Source: Oscillospiraceae bacterium (GTDB taxonomy: Bacteria; Bacillota; Clostridia; Oscillospirales; Ruminococcaceae). From it: 13,291 nt of DNA. The stretch spans positions 1 through 13,291 of the forward strand of contig JAEDMD010000032.1 of the NCBI GenBank assembly GCA_016303195.1, in the 5' to 3' direction. A program made the translations under genes and the position numbers. Shown here piece by piece: positions 1 through 6,887 of the stretch; positions within the stretch are counted from its first letter, which is position 1, and every line of letters begins with the position of its first letter. The notes beneath the pieces were generated by a model that worked only from the letters and a program-made list of their open reading frames with translations, was not told the origin of the DNA and ran no database searches.

Positions 1-36
1 CCTGACCAAAGGGATGTGATCCCTTTGGAAACCCGA
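1..36. repeat. Palindromic intergenic repeat, hairpin module
   Basis: Bases 6-28 form a perfect hairpin: a 10-bp stem, CCAAAGGGAT paired with ATCCCTTTGG, around a GTG loop. It is followed by AAACCCGA. The 21 bases 16-36 recur exactly, in the opposite orientation, at 13237-13257. The hairpin lies downstream of the stop codon of the minus-strand methyltransferase gene, so it could help end that transcript, but no T-tract follows it on either strand within the window. The rest of 37-106 shows only AT-rich sequence and no gene. Confidence 0.7.
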
Positions 37-106
37 TGTTTGAGTTTCAGGCTTGCTTCAGACTTTTTTATCCAAATGTTTCATCATATTTATTGGTGAT
101 CGGATG

Positions 107-703
107 CTAACGGCTTATGACAGCGACAGCACATGGCATAGTGCCGTCAATGACGAAGAATTCCACATCGGTAAGCCCCATGTCTCTGAAAAATTCCATG
201 TAGCTGTCGAGGTTGAATTCATGCTTGAATCTGATACCAACGGCTTCACAGGTCTTTACAAGAAATTTACTGGTCTTTTCGGATCTGTTGATATATGTGG
301 GAATAATGACTTTTCCGCCCTTTTTGCATACTCTCAGCATTTCGGAGACAGCCTTCTGCGGTTCATCAAGGAGATGGATGACATTACCTGCGACTACTTT
401 GTCAAAGCGCTCGTCACGGCAGTTTATTGCCGTCATATCGGCTTTTCTGAAAATAGTATTCCCGTAGCTCATGCATTTTTTCTCAGCCTGAGCCATCATT
501 TTTGATGAAAGGTCAGTGGCAACAAGTCTTCGGCATTTCTTAGCGATGGCTTCGCTGATCGCACCCGTTCCGCAGGCACATTCAAGAACGATATCGCCGC
601 TGTCGATATATTCTGCTGTTCGTCTGCCGAGTTCGGTATAGACTTTGCCGTTCAGCATAGTTTCAAATCCGTCATAAACTCCCGAAACCTTATCCCATAT
701 CAT
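107..703 (-). CDS. Class I SAM-dependent methyltransferase, small
   Basis: A small soluble class I methyltransferase of about 198 residues that should transfer a methyl group from S-adenosylmethionine to an unknown acceptor. Motif I is clear, ECACGTG at residues 41-47, inside VLECACGTGAISEAIA. An acidic strand end, VATDLSSKM, follows around 61-69 as expected for the ribose-binding position. The post-I region FDKVVAGNVIHLLDEP and the segment LRVCKKGGKVIIP fit the UbiE/Methyltransf_11 type. I start it at the ATG at 703 rather than the in-frame GTG at 712, because GAGGTG sits 6 bases before the ATG and overlaps the GTG. It begins 13 bases after the stop of the S66 peptidase gene and is the last gene of the smpB operon. 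The substrate cannot be read from sequence. Confidence 0.88.
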   Translation of the reverse strand: MIWDKVSGVYDGFETMLNGKVYTELGRRTAEYIDSGDIVLECACGTGAISEAIAKKCRRLVATDLSSKMMAQAEKKCMSYGNTIFRKADMTAINCRDERFDKVVAGNVIHLLDEPQKAVSEMLRVCKKGGKVIIPTYINRSEKTSKFLVKTCEAVGIRFKHEFNLDSYMEFFRDMGLTDVEFFVIDGTMPCAVAVISR

Positions 704-716
704 GTATCTCACCTCG

Positions 717-1841
717 TTATTTTAGCAATATTTCCTGCTTTTCGGCATCAACAAAGGCTTCCGCACCATATGGGAGGATAGCTCTCGGTGTGCCGTGACC
801 GAAGTTCACATTATAGAGTATCGGCAGTTTCTCGTTGTCAACGACTTCTCTCCATACAGCCTTGTATTCTTCATAATACTTGTTATTCTGCGGTTTTCCG
901 ACGATGATTCCGTTTATCTTTGCAAATACTCCCTCGGATTTCAGTGCTTCAAGGAACTGTTTCAGACGTTCTGGCGAAGGCTGTTCCTCGCTGGTCTCGG
1001 CAAAGAGTATCTTGCCCTCCCATTCTTCTGCTGACGGGAATATATTGTACTTTCTGATGATATCGTTCTGATGTTTCAGGTCTTCAAGGATCGCAGAGCC
1101 GAATGGAAATCCTGATAAAATTTTATTCACTTCGGGATTGCTTCCGATGTCTGCTATGAGCATTTCGCCCATGCTTTCAATGCATCCGCCGAGAAGTTCA
1201 CCGCTGAACTGCGGAGCGCCCTGCAAAAGCTCATAGCCCGTATCATCGGCATGGGACACACGGTCAGTGCCGATAGCAGATGGTGAAAAGTCAGTGCGTT
1301 CCTCATACCACACATCCGATGGCTTTATTATACGGCCGTTGTACGGCTCAAAAAGGCTTTCAAACTGCGTTTTTGAGTATGGAAGCATCTCATTCGCCTG
1401 CTCGCAAAGGTCACAGATAAAACTCTGACCGTAGAAAGTCTGCAAGCCCAGACGATGGAACATGAAATGATTATTTGTTGTATCCGAGAAGCCGAGGAAC
1501 ATTTTCGGGTGTTCACGTACTGCGGACATAAATTCCTCATCCTCCATGAGATAGGGGATAGTTCTGAATGTCTCGAATCCGCCGATATCGGTGATGATAC
1601 CGCTTACAGAATCGTCAAGAAAGGCTTCTTTCAGGTCAGCGGCACGTGCTTCGGGATGAGCCAGAATAAAATCGGTTCCTCTGAGAGCGTGTTTGGTGAA
1701 ACAGATATCAAGTCCGTATTCGTTGAGCCTGCGGACACCGATGTCCACCTGCTGAACACAGCCGATATTTCCGAGAATACCGTTGGACAGGCATATTACG
1801 GCAACTTTGTCGCCTTTTCTGAGTGGTCTTGGTTTTATCAT
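717..1841 (-). CDS. S66 family serine peptidase (LD-carboxypeptidase / MccF-like)
   Basis: A 374-residue cytoplasmic serine peptidase of family S66, which includes murein LD-carboxypeptidases (LdcA) and the microcin C self-immunity peptidase MccF. The N-terminal start, PLRKGDKVAVICLSNG, is typical. The nucleophile elbow is GFSD with Ser119, preceded by a GIITDIGGFE segment (81-90) like the family's substrate-binding loop. The catalytic Glu is likely Glu282 in LFAETSEE and the His is His349 in NFGHGTPR, giving the Ser-Glu-His triad. No signal peptide is visible. The length and the long insert between nucleophile and Glu fit the MccF branch somewhat better than short LdcA, but the two cannot be separated by eye. 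A GGAGG site lies 6 bases before the ATG, and the gene starts 12 bases after the GNAT gene. The substrate may be a muropeptide or an aminoacyl-nucleotide type compound; this is inference. Confidence 0.9.
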   Translation of the reverse strand: MIKPRPLRKGDKVAVICLSNGILGNIGCVQQVDIGVRRLNEYGLDICFTKHALRGTDFILAHPEARAADLKEAFLDDSVSGIITDIGGFETFRTIPYLMEDEEFMSAVREHPKMFLGFSDTTNNHFMFHRLGLQTFYGQSFICDLCEQANEMLPYSKTQFESLFEPYNGRIIKPSDVWYEERTDFSPSAIGTDRVSHADDTGYELLQGAPQFSGELLGGCIESMGEMLIADIGSNPEVNKILSGFPFGSAILEDLKHQNDIIRKYNIFPSAEEWEGKILFAETSEEQPSPERLKQFLEALKSEGVFAKINGIIVGKPQNNKYYEEYKAVWREVVDNEKLPILYNVNFGHGTPRAILPYGAEAFVDAEKQEILLK

Positions 1842-1853
1842 TTTGCACCTCCG

Positions 1854-2288
1854 TTACAGCCATTGAATAAAGGCGGTTTTATCATTTTTATTATATCCTG
1901 CACGCTCATAGAAGTCGAGGGTAGACTGTTCCTTTGAGCCTGTCAGGAGCATCATCTTATAGCAGTTTTCATTTACAGCGATATCACGTGCATAGTTGAG
2001 ACAGGCAGTTGCAAGACCTTTTTTGCGCCATTTTTCGTCAGTTATGACATTCTCGATAAAGGCGTAGGGACGCTGACCTCTTGTAAGATTTGGAATTATC
2101 ACGCATACACATGATGATACGATCATACCGTCTTCTTCAGCAACGATGATATGATGGTTCGGGTCACTGATAATGCTGTCCCAGATGGAATTTATCCTGT
2201 CGTTGATATCGGGAAACGGGTTATCGTGAAGCTGCATATACAGCGTCAGCAAGCCGTTAAGGTCATCTTTTACTGCTTCTCTTATCAT
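1854..2288 (-). CDS. GNAT family N-acetyltransferase
   Basis: A single-domain GNAT protein of 144 residues, expected to use acetyl-CoA to acetylate an amine. The N-terminal MIREAVKDDLNGLLTLYMQL is the usual first strand and helix. Residues 77-97, FIENVITDEKWRKKGLATACL, hold motif A with the pyrophosphate-binding loop written RKKGLA (88-93). The C-terminal FYERAGY (126-132) is the usual motif B tyrosine region. Its length is normal for a stand-alone GNAT. The ribosome binding site GAGGA lies 7 bases before the ATG. It begins 10 bases after smpB and ends 12 bases before the S66 peptidase gene, so the three are almost certainly cotranscribed. The acceptor is unknown; an amino acid, peptide, antibiotic or protein N-terminus are all possible. 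Confidence 0.9.
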   Translation of the reverse strand: MIREAVKDDLNGLLTLYMQLHDNPFPDINDRINSIWDSIISDPNHHIIVAEEDGMIVSSCVCVIIPNLTRGQRPYAFIENVITDEKWRKKGLATACLNYARDIAVNENCYKMMLLTGSKEQSTLDFYERAGYNKNDKTAFIQWL

Positions 2289-2298
2289 GGTGATATCC

Positions 2299-2763
2299 TC
2301 ACTGATTTCTTGATTTTATATTGCGGTCGATCTCACGCTTAGCGTCACGTTTAGCGGCATCAGCACGTTTATCGTACAGCTTTTTACCTTTGCACAGTCC
2401 CACCTGCATTTTTACTCTTGAATCCTTGAAGTAAATGCTGAGAGGGATGAGAGAAAGTCCATCCTGCTTGACCGTACCGAACAGCTTATTGATCTCACGC
2501 TTATGCATAAGGAGCTTTCTTTTGCGGAGAGGGTCACGGTTGAAGATATTGCCCTTTTCGTAAGGCGAGATGTGCATACCACGGACGAAAAGCTCGCCTC
2601 CGTCGATGGAGCACCATGAGTCTTTCAGGTTCACACCGCCCTGACGGATAGATTTCACCTCAGTCCCCACAAGCTCGATGCCTGCTTCATAGGATTCGAG
2701 AACGAAATATTCGTGACGGGCTTTGCGGTTTTCGGCAATTGTCTTAGTCCCTTTTGAGCGCAT
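2299..2763 (-). CDS. smpB: SsrA-binding protein SmpB
   Basis: SmpB, 154 residues, the tmRNA-binding protein needed for trans-translation, which frees ribosomes stalled on mRNAs without a stop codon. Diagnostic segments are present: a disordered N-terminus with the NRKARHEYF start (12-20), [10 protein letters not shown] (33-42), HISPYEKGN (64-72), LIPLSIYF (105-112), and the basic C-terminal tail [21 protein letters not shown] (125-145) that enters the mRNA channel. The length is normal. GGAGGA sits just before the ATG, and a strong promoter lies at 2800-2828, so smpB is the first gene of the operon. The partner tmRNA gene, ssrA, is often nearby in Firmicutes, but no tmRNA is seen in this window. 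Confidence 0.98.
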   Translation of the reverse strand: MRSKGTKTIAENRKARHEYFVLESYEAGIELVGTEVKSIRQGGVNLKDSWCSIDGGELFVRGMHISPYEKGNIFNRDPLRKRKLLMHKREINKLFGTVKQDGLSLIPLSIYFKDSRVKMQVGLCKGKKLYDKRADAAKRDAKREIDRNIKSRNQ

Positions 2764-2799
2764 TTTTGTATCCTCCGATCAAATTGTTTCCATGTTAAA

Positions 2800-2828
2800 A
2801 TTATACCCCATTACCGCCTAAAAGTCAA
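2800..2828 (-). promoter_or_regulatory. Sigma-A promoter of the smpB operon
   Basis: Reading the minus strand, TTGACT (2828-2823) and TATAAT (2805-2800) are separated by exactly 17 bases. This is one mismatch from the housekeeping consensus. The transcript would start near 2793, leaving a leader of about 30 bases before the smpB ATG with its GGAGGA site. The promoter is expected to be strong, as suits a ribosome rescue gene. Confidence 0.85.
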
Positions 2829-2843
2829 TAACCACTTGGTTAT
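2828..2843. promoter_or_regulatory. Perfect palindrome overlapping the smpB -35 box, candidate operator
   Basis: The sequence ATAACCACTTGGTTAT is a perfect inverted repeat with 7-base arms and a 2-base centre. It shares its first base with the -35 hexamer of the smpB promoter and ends three bases before the terminal-inverted-repeat element at 2847. Its size and position suit a dimeric repressor or activator site. No cognate regulator is encoded in the window, so the function is inferred. Confidence 0.4.
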
Positions 2844-2846
2844 AAT

Positions 2847-3051
2847 CACGGCAACAGTATTTACTTTTTTGTGGTAAGACATAGTTATTGCGAAACGACC
2901 GTAAAGCATCGCTGCGCTTGCTTTACTGCTTTGTCAGGGGGACGCTGTCCCCCTCATTCACCCCCTGCAAGGGAGATAACATCCCCCTTGACCCCAGAAC
3001 GTGCGCCTGCGGCGCTTTTTTATATTTTTAAAAGTAAATGCTGTTGCCGTG
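2847..3051. mobile_element. MITE-like element with 22-bp terminal inverted repeats
   Basis: The left end (2847-2868, starting CACGGCAACAG) and the right end (3030-3051, ending CTGTTGCCGTG) are inverted copies matching at 21 of 22 positions. Between them lie a 26-base hairpin (2901-2926, stem GTAAAGCA/TGCTTTAC), a perfect 8-bp hairpin AGGGGGAC-GCT-GTCCCCCT (2936-2954), a near-perfect hairpin at 2968-2990, and a terminator-like hairpin with a T-run (3003-3021). No credible protein is encoded; a 67-codon open frame across it is a chance product of palindromes. No clear target-site duplication flanks the ends. With the flanking promoters it accounts for the whole gene-free stretch 2764-3131. It may be a non-autonomous transposable element or a dispersed palindromic repeat. 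Confidence 0.6.
3003..3021 (+). terminator. Intrinsic terminator inside the repeat element
   Basis: The stem GCGCC (3003-3007) and GGCGC (3011-3015) closes on a TGC loop and is followed at once by six T residues. This is a compact rho-independent terminator for plus-strand transcription. Bases 2999-3023 match the reverse complement of 13213-13237 at 24 of 25 positions, so it belongs to a repeat family. It would stop readthrough into the exporter's promoter region. Confidence 0.6.
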
Positions 3052-3070
3052 TTCGATTCCAAACAATCGC

Positions 3071-3098
3071 TTGACATTCATTGAAAAAGTGGTATAAT
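3071..3098 (+). promoter_or_regulatory. Sigma-A promoter of the ThrE-family exporter gene
   Basis: TTGACA (3071-3076) and TATAAT (3093-3098) are both perfect hexamers, separated by 16 bases. Transcription would start near 3105, giving a leader of about 27 bases before the ATG at 3132. The spacing is one base short of the optimum. Confidence 0.85.
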
Positions 3099-3131
3099 AT
3101 CTATGACAAAAAAATATCAATGGAGGACATG

Positions 3132-4454
3132 ATGAGTAAATTCAGAAAACAGCATATGCCTATCGAGTGGCATGACATGATCGACACGGAGAAGGTCACA
3201 CCTGCTTCACAGGCAACTTTAAAGGAAAAATCCGTTCTTGTTGGGCGAGTGGGACTGATGATGCTTTCAGTCGGAACAGGTGCATGGAGAGTTCGTGCAT
3301 CCATGAATAAGATATCCAGAGCGCTGGGAGTAACTTGTAATGCCGATATTGGTCTGTTGTCGATAGAGTACACCTGCATCGAGAACGGCGAAACTTATAC
3401 CAACGCTATTTCGCTGAATACCACAGGTGTCAACACCGACAAGCTCAACGAACTTGAGAGCTTCACAGACGGATTTGCTGAGAGGGCAGGGAAGTATTCA
3501 ATGGAGCAGTTCCATATGATACTTGACAAATTTGCCGATATGAAGGGAAATTACAAGCCGTGGAATCTCGGACTTGCTTCGGGGCTTGCCTGTTGTGCGT
3601 TCACATTCCTCCTCGGCGGCGGCATATTTGAGATGATAGGCGCATTCATAGGCGCAGGTGTGGGAAATTTCGTCCGCAAAAAACTGCTTGAACGTCATCT
3701 GACTTTACTTGGGAACGTGTCCATCGGAGTTGCGGCGGCTTGCAGTGCGTATGTGCTTTTCATCAAGCTGGCGGAGCTTATCTTCGGTATTTCCGACATA
3801 CATCAGGCAGGCTACATATGTTCAATGCTGTTTGTGATACCCGGATTTCCGCTGATAACAGGCGGTATCGACCTTACAAAACTTGATCTGCGTTCGGGAC
3901 TTGAACGAATAACCTATGCGCTCATAATCATCGTCACGGCAACAATGACAGGATGGGCGGCGGCAACGATATTCCGCTTTGCGCCTGCCAATTTTGAGGA
4001 ACAGCAGATACAGCCCGTGATGATGATGATACTTCGTCTCGTGACCAGTTTCTTCGGAGTTTACGGCTTCTCGCTGATGTTCAACAGTCCACGTAAAATA
4101 GCCGCAACAGCAGGATGCGTGGGAATGATAGCCAATACGCTTCGACTTGAACTCATCGACTTTGCGGATATGCCCGTAGGAGCGGCGGCATTCATCGGAG
4201 CGCTTTCCGCAGGACTTATGGCATCATTGCTGAAAAAGTACATCGGCTGGCCGAGAATAACCCTGACAGTGCCGTCTATCGTTATCATGGTGCCCGGAAT
4301 GTTCATGTATAAGGGAATATATTACATCGTCCTCAATGACATCGCAACAGGCTATATGTGGCTCACGAAAGCATTTCTCATCGTCCTTGCGCTTCCGCTC
4401 GGACTTATAGCCGCAAGGATACTGACAGACAACAATTTCAGAAAAAGCTCATAA
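3132..4454 (+). CDS. ThrE-family threonine/serine exporter, fused two-domain form
   Basis: A membrane protein of about 440 residues resembling the ThrE/YjjP-YjjB family, which exports threonine and serine. It has a cytoplasmic N-terminal part (about 1-140), then two multi-spanning halves. The first half has hydrophobic stretches from about 144 to 280, with the conserved-looking segment VIPGFPLITGGIDL near 235-248. The second has stretches from about 295 to 430 with VPGMFMYKGIY near 387-397. Both halves are in one chain, as in Corynebacterium ThrE; in many bacteria they are two proteins. I start it at ATG 3132, 5 bases after GGAGG. Earlier in-frame starts at 3081 and 3120 fall in the promoter or ahead of that site. 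It is monocistronic and ends at a strong terminator. The substrate is inferred from the family. Confidence 0.85.
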   Translation: MSKFRKQHMPIEWHDMIDTEKVTPASQATLKEKSVLVGRVGLMMLSVGTGAWRVRASMNKISRALGVTCNADIGLLSIEYTCIENGETYTNAISLNTTGVNTDKLNELESFTDGFAERAGKYSMEQFHMILDKFADMKGNYKPWNLGLASGLACCAFTFLLGGGIFEMIGAFIGAGVGNFVRKKLLERHLTLLGNVSIGVAAACSAYVLFIKLAELIFGISDIHQAGYICSMLFVIPGFPLITGGIDLTKLDLRSGLERITYALIIIVTATMTGWAAATIFRFAPANFEEQQIQPVMMMILRLVTSFFGVYGFSLMFNSPRKIAATAGCVGMIANTLRLELIDFADMPVGAAAFIGALSAGLMASLLKKYIGWPRITLTVPSIVIMVPGMFMYKGIYYIVLNDIATGYMWLTKAFLIVLALPLGLIAARILTDNNFRKSS

Positions 4455-4512
4455 ATCCAATAATTTACAGCAAGCGGCAAAAGTTTTTGACGTTCACTAT
4501 AATACAAAAAGC

Positions 4513-4547
4513 ATGGGGCAGACCTTTATAGTTAAGGTCTGCCCCAT
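4513..4547. terminator. Bidirectional intrinsic terminator between convergent genes
   Basis: A perfect 14-bp stem, ATGGGGCAGACCTT (4513-4526) with AAGGTCTGCCCCAT (4534-4547), encloses a 7-base loop. On the plus strand it is followed by TTGGTTTTAT and on the minus strand by GCTTTTTG. It can end both the exporter transcript and the six-gene operon that ends at 4590. A smaller palindrome, TGATACA-AG-TGTATCA (4564-4579), lies just past the minus-strand stop codon. Confidence 0.85.
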
Positions 4548-4589
4548 TTGGTTTTATGTAAGCTGATACAAGTGTATCATCATCGGTTA

Positions 4590-6860
4590 TCAGAGATTTG
4601 AGCTTTTAACGGAGATTATACGCATTGAGTCGATGGTATAAGAACCGTCACCCTTTTCGGTAAGCTGATACTCAACAGTTTTTGCAACGCTCTTAGGCAT
4701 CCACTCAGGGAGTTCGTCGATATAGTCAACGGTGAGAGTGTAGATATCACCGCTCTTAACGACTGATCTTACATCGGGAGCGTATGTGAAAGTGATAGGT
4801 CTAAGCTTAACGTTGTAAGCACCGTTTGAGTAATAGAAACGTGCTTCAACAGGGCCGACTGTACAATGCTCGAAAGCAGGGATATTCTCACCGAACAGCT
4901 CAACAGCGTACTTTTCAACATCCACATCGGGGATAGAAACTGTATCGCCGAGCTGGCTCTCATAGTTGCCTATCTTGTCCTTATCCATGATGATAGACCA
5001 GAGAGTAGCAGTGATTATCTGCTCGGAGCTGAGTTCGGACGGAGTATTGAAAGCGTCGATATCCATGATAGCGGCAGGGTAGATAACGTTAACGAAACGG
5101 TCTTTCTTGTCATTTGCACTGCCGATATTTCTTATCATTCCGACACCCTTTGCAATGATGGCGCAAAGTCCGATAAGAGCGAGCACACCGCAGATTATTC
5201 CCAGAACAGCGTACTTTCTTCTCTTAGCCTTGACGATCTTCATTGACTTCGGATGGATACCGAATTCAGCCTGTTCGCTCTGGCTCTTGACCAGTTCCTC
5301 AGGGTCTTCGTCGAGAATATCTTCAAGAGTTGAAGTAAGACCGCTGTTTTCTTCATCAGTGTCATCGTCGGGGATATCCTCGGCAGTGACATTTTCGGGA
5401 GTTTTTTCATCCTCATCGATCTCCTCGATGGAGAAGTTATCCTCCTGAGCCTTTTCCTCAACGGGAGCAGCTTCGTCAGCGGAGATCACGGGTTCTTCGT
5501 TGATAGCGGCGATGGCTTCGTTAACAAGCTCCTCAGCATCGGCACTTCCGTCGTTGTCGAACATCTGCTCGTCTTCGCTGTCGATATCGCCGATATCATC
5601 GTCATTTTCAGGCTCGTCAGCGAAATCAGCCTGCTCGTCCTCATCGAAAACATCGGAAGCGAACAGCGACTTGATCTTAGCGAGCAGACCGCCTTTTTTG
5701 CCGTTTTTCTTCTTTTCTGCCTTAGCCTTCTGCTTAGCGAGGTAAGCGGCAAACTCAGGGTCTTCCGCAAGCATTTCAGCTTCGGGGTCAGCGGCAGCAG
5801 CGCCGAGGGCTTCGATAGCTTCATCGACCTCATCAGCGGCATCAACGGCAGTTTCTTCTGTGTCAGCTTCAACAGAATCGGCAACATCCTCGATATCAGG
5901 CAGTTTTTCGGAAACCTCCTCGGCATCGGCGATGGCATCAAGTGCATCCTCCTCAGTTTCAGCGGCTTTCTTTTCAGCCTCACGAGCGGCTTTTTCAGCG
6001 GCCTGTCTTGCTCTGTTTTCCTGCTGTCTTTTCTTCTTCTTAGCCTTTTTAGCGGCTTTTATTTCAGCTATACGCTTAGCTTCTGCGGCGAGTTTTTCTT
6101 CCTCAGCGGCTTGTTCTTCTTCGAGGCGCTTGGCTTCTTCGGCGAGCCTTACTTCCTCGGCGGCTTTTTCCTCAGCGAGGCGCTTGGCTTCGGCGGCATT
6201 TTCTTCTTCGAGGCGCTTAGCTTCAGCGGCGAGTCTTTCCTCCTCAGCGGCCTGTTCCTCGGCAAGTCTCATGCGCTCGGCGGCAGCACGGGCTTCTTCC
6301 TTAGCTTTTTCCTCAGCCTGACGGCGCTTTTCGGCGATGATAGCTTCTTCCTTTGCTCTTTCCTCAGCGAGACGCTGTCTTTCGAGAGCGGCTTTTTCAG
6401 CTTCCTCAGCGGCGGCTTCCTCAGCTTTGCGGGCTTCCTCGGCAGCTTTTGCGGCTCTGTCCTTTTCAAGCTCCTGCTGGCGGATAGCCTCATAATCGGG
6501 GAGTTCGCCCGAAATGACGATCTTCATTTTCTTCTTCTTCACAGGAGAAGGTTCATCATCCGGATAAACAGGTCTTTCCACGGGAGTGCTTGGTATTGGT
6601 TTCAGCTTTTTGCCGAACTTCTTATCGAAAGCGCCTGCGGGCTTATTGCCGAATACCTGAGTTTTCTCCGCAGGGTCGAGAGTGCGTACTTTCTTAGGCT
6701 GGGGATCCACGGACTGCTTCTTCTCGGAATCGAGAGCGTCAAGCACATCATCAAGGGGAGCGTTGTCGGGTTCTGGGATGTGTATCTTTTTCTTTTTAGC
6801 TGGCTTGCTGTTATTGGTAAGATCATTCAGCATATCGTCCAGTTCTTTTTTAGTAGCCAT
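4590..6860 (-). CDS. Large charged coiled-coil protein with one membrane anchor, function unknown
   Basis: I do not recognise a named family. The 756-residue product has four parts. Residues 1-125 are polar, with basic clusters. Residues about 125-305 are an Ala/Glu/Lys/Arg-rich helix, with repeats such as RLAEEAKRLEEEQAAEEEKLA, certain to form a long coiled coil or single helix. Residues about 305-535 are strongly acidic. Then KAKRRKY precedes one hydrophobic span (about 548-572, YAVLGIICGVLALIGLCAIIA), and a C-terminal domain of about 180 residues follows. The positive-inside rule places the N-terminal 545 residues in the cytoplasm and the last domain outside. I start it at ATG 6860, 5 bases after GGAGG; the TTG at 6872 lies in that site. 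It follows proA by 27 bases and is last in the operon. The topology resembles MapZ- or TolA-like envelope proteins, but no homology is claimed. Confidence 0.85.
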   Translation of the reverse strand: MATKKELDDMLNDLTNNSKPAKKKKIHIPEPDNAPLDDVLDALDSEKKQSVDPQPKKVRTLDPAEKTQVFGNKPAGAFDKKFGKKLKPIPSTPVERPVYPDDEPSPVKKKKMKIVISGELPDYEAIRQQELEKDRAAKAAEEARKAEEAAAEEAEKAALERQRLAEERAKEEAIIAEKRRQAEEKAKEEARAAAERMRLAEEQAAEEERLAAEAKRLEEENAAEAKRLAEEKAAEEVRLAEEAKRLEEEQAAEEEKLAAEAKRIAEIKAAKKAKKKKRQQENRARQAAEKAAREAEKKAAETEEDALDAIADAEEVSEKLPDIEDVADSVEADTEETAVDAADEVDEAIEALGAAAADPEAEMLAEDPEFAAYLAKQKAKAEKKKNGKKGGLLAKIKSLFASDVFDEDEQADFADEPENDDDIGDIDSEDEQMFDNDGSADAEELVNEAIAAINEEPVISADEAAPVEEKAQEDNFSIEEIDEDEKTPENVTAEDIPDDDTDEENSGLTSTLEDILDEDPEELVKSQSEQAEFGIHPKSMKIVKAKRRKYAVLGIICGVLALIGLCAIIAKGVGMIRNIGSANDKKDRFVNVIYPAAIMDIDAFNTPSELSSEQIITATLWSIIMDKDKIGNYESQLGDTVSIPDVDVEKYAVELFGENIPAFEHCTVGPVEARFYYSNGAYNVKLRPITFTYAPDVRSVVKSGDIYTLTVDYIDELPEWMPKSVAKTVEYQLTEKGDGSYTIDSMRIISVKSSNL

Positions 6861-6887
6861 TCTTACCTCCAAAAATTGAGCAGTATT

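Noticed and set aside
53..505. 150-codon plus-strand frame
   Set aside because: It is antisense to the methyltransferase, whose motifs are clear.
2871..3074. 67-codon plus-strand reading frame
   Set aside because: It runs through four hairpins of the repeat element, has no ribosome binding site, and gives a low-complexity Cys/Pro-rich product.
2764..3131. tmRNA gene (ssrA) next to smpB
   Set aside because: No tRNA-like ends or tag reading frame could be recognised in this stretch.
4487..4503. TTGACG and TATAAT near the end of the exporter gene
   Set aside because: The hexamers are only 5 bases apart, which is not a workable promoter spacing.
5486..5983. Minus-strand Arg/Leu/Pro-rich frame within the coiled-coil gene
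   Set aside because: It is a frame-shifted shadow of the same strand's repetitive codons.
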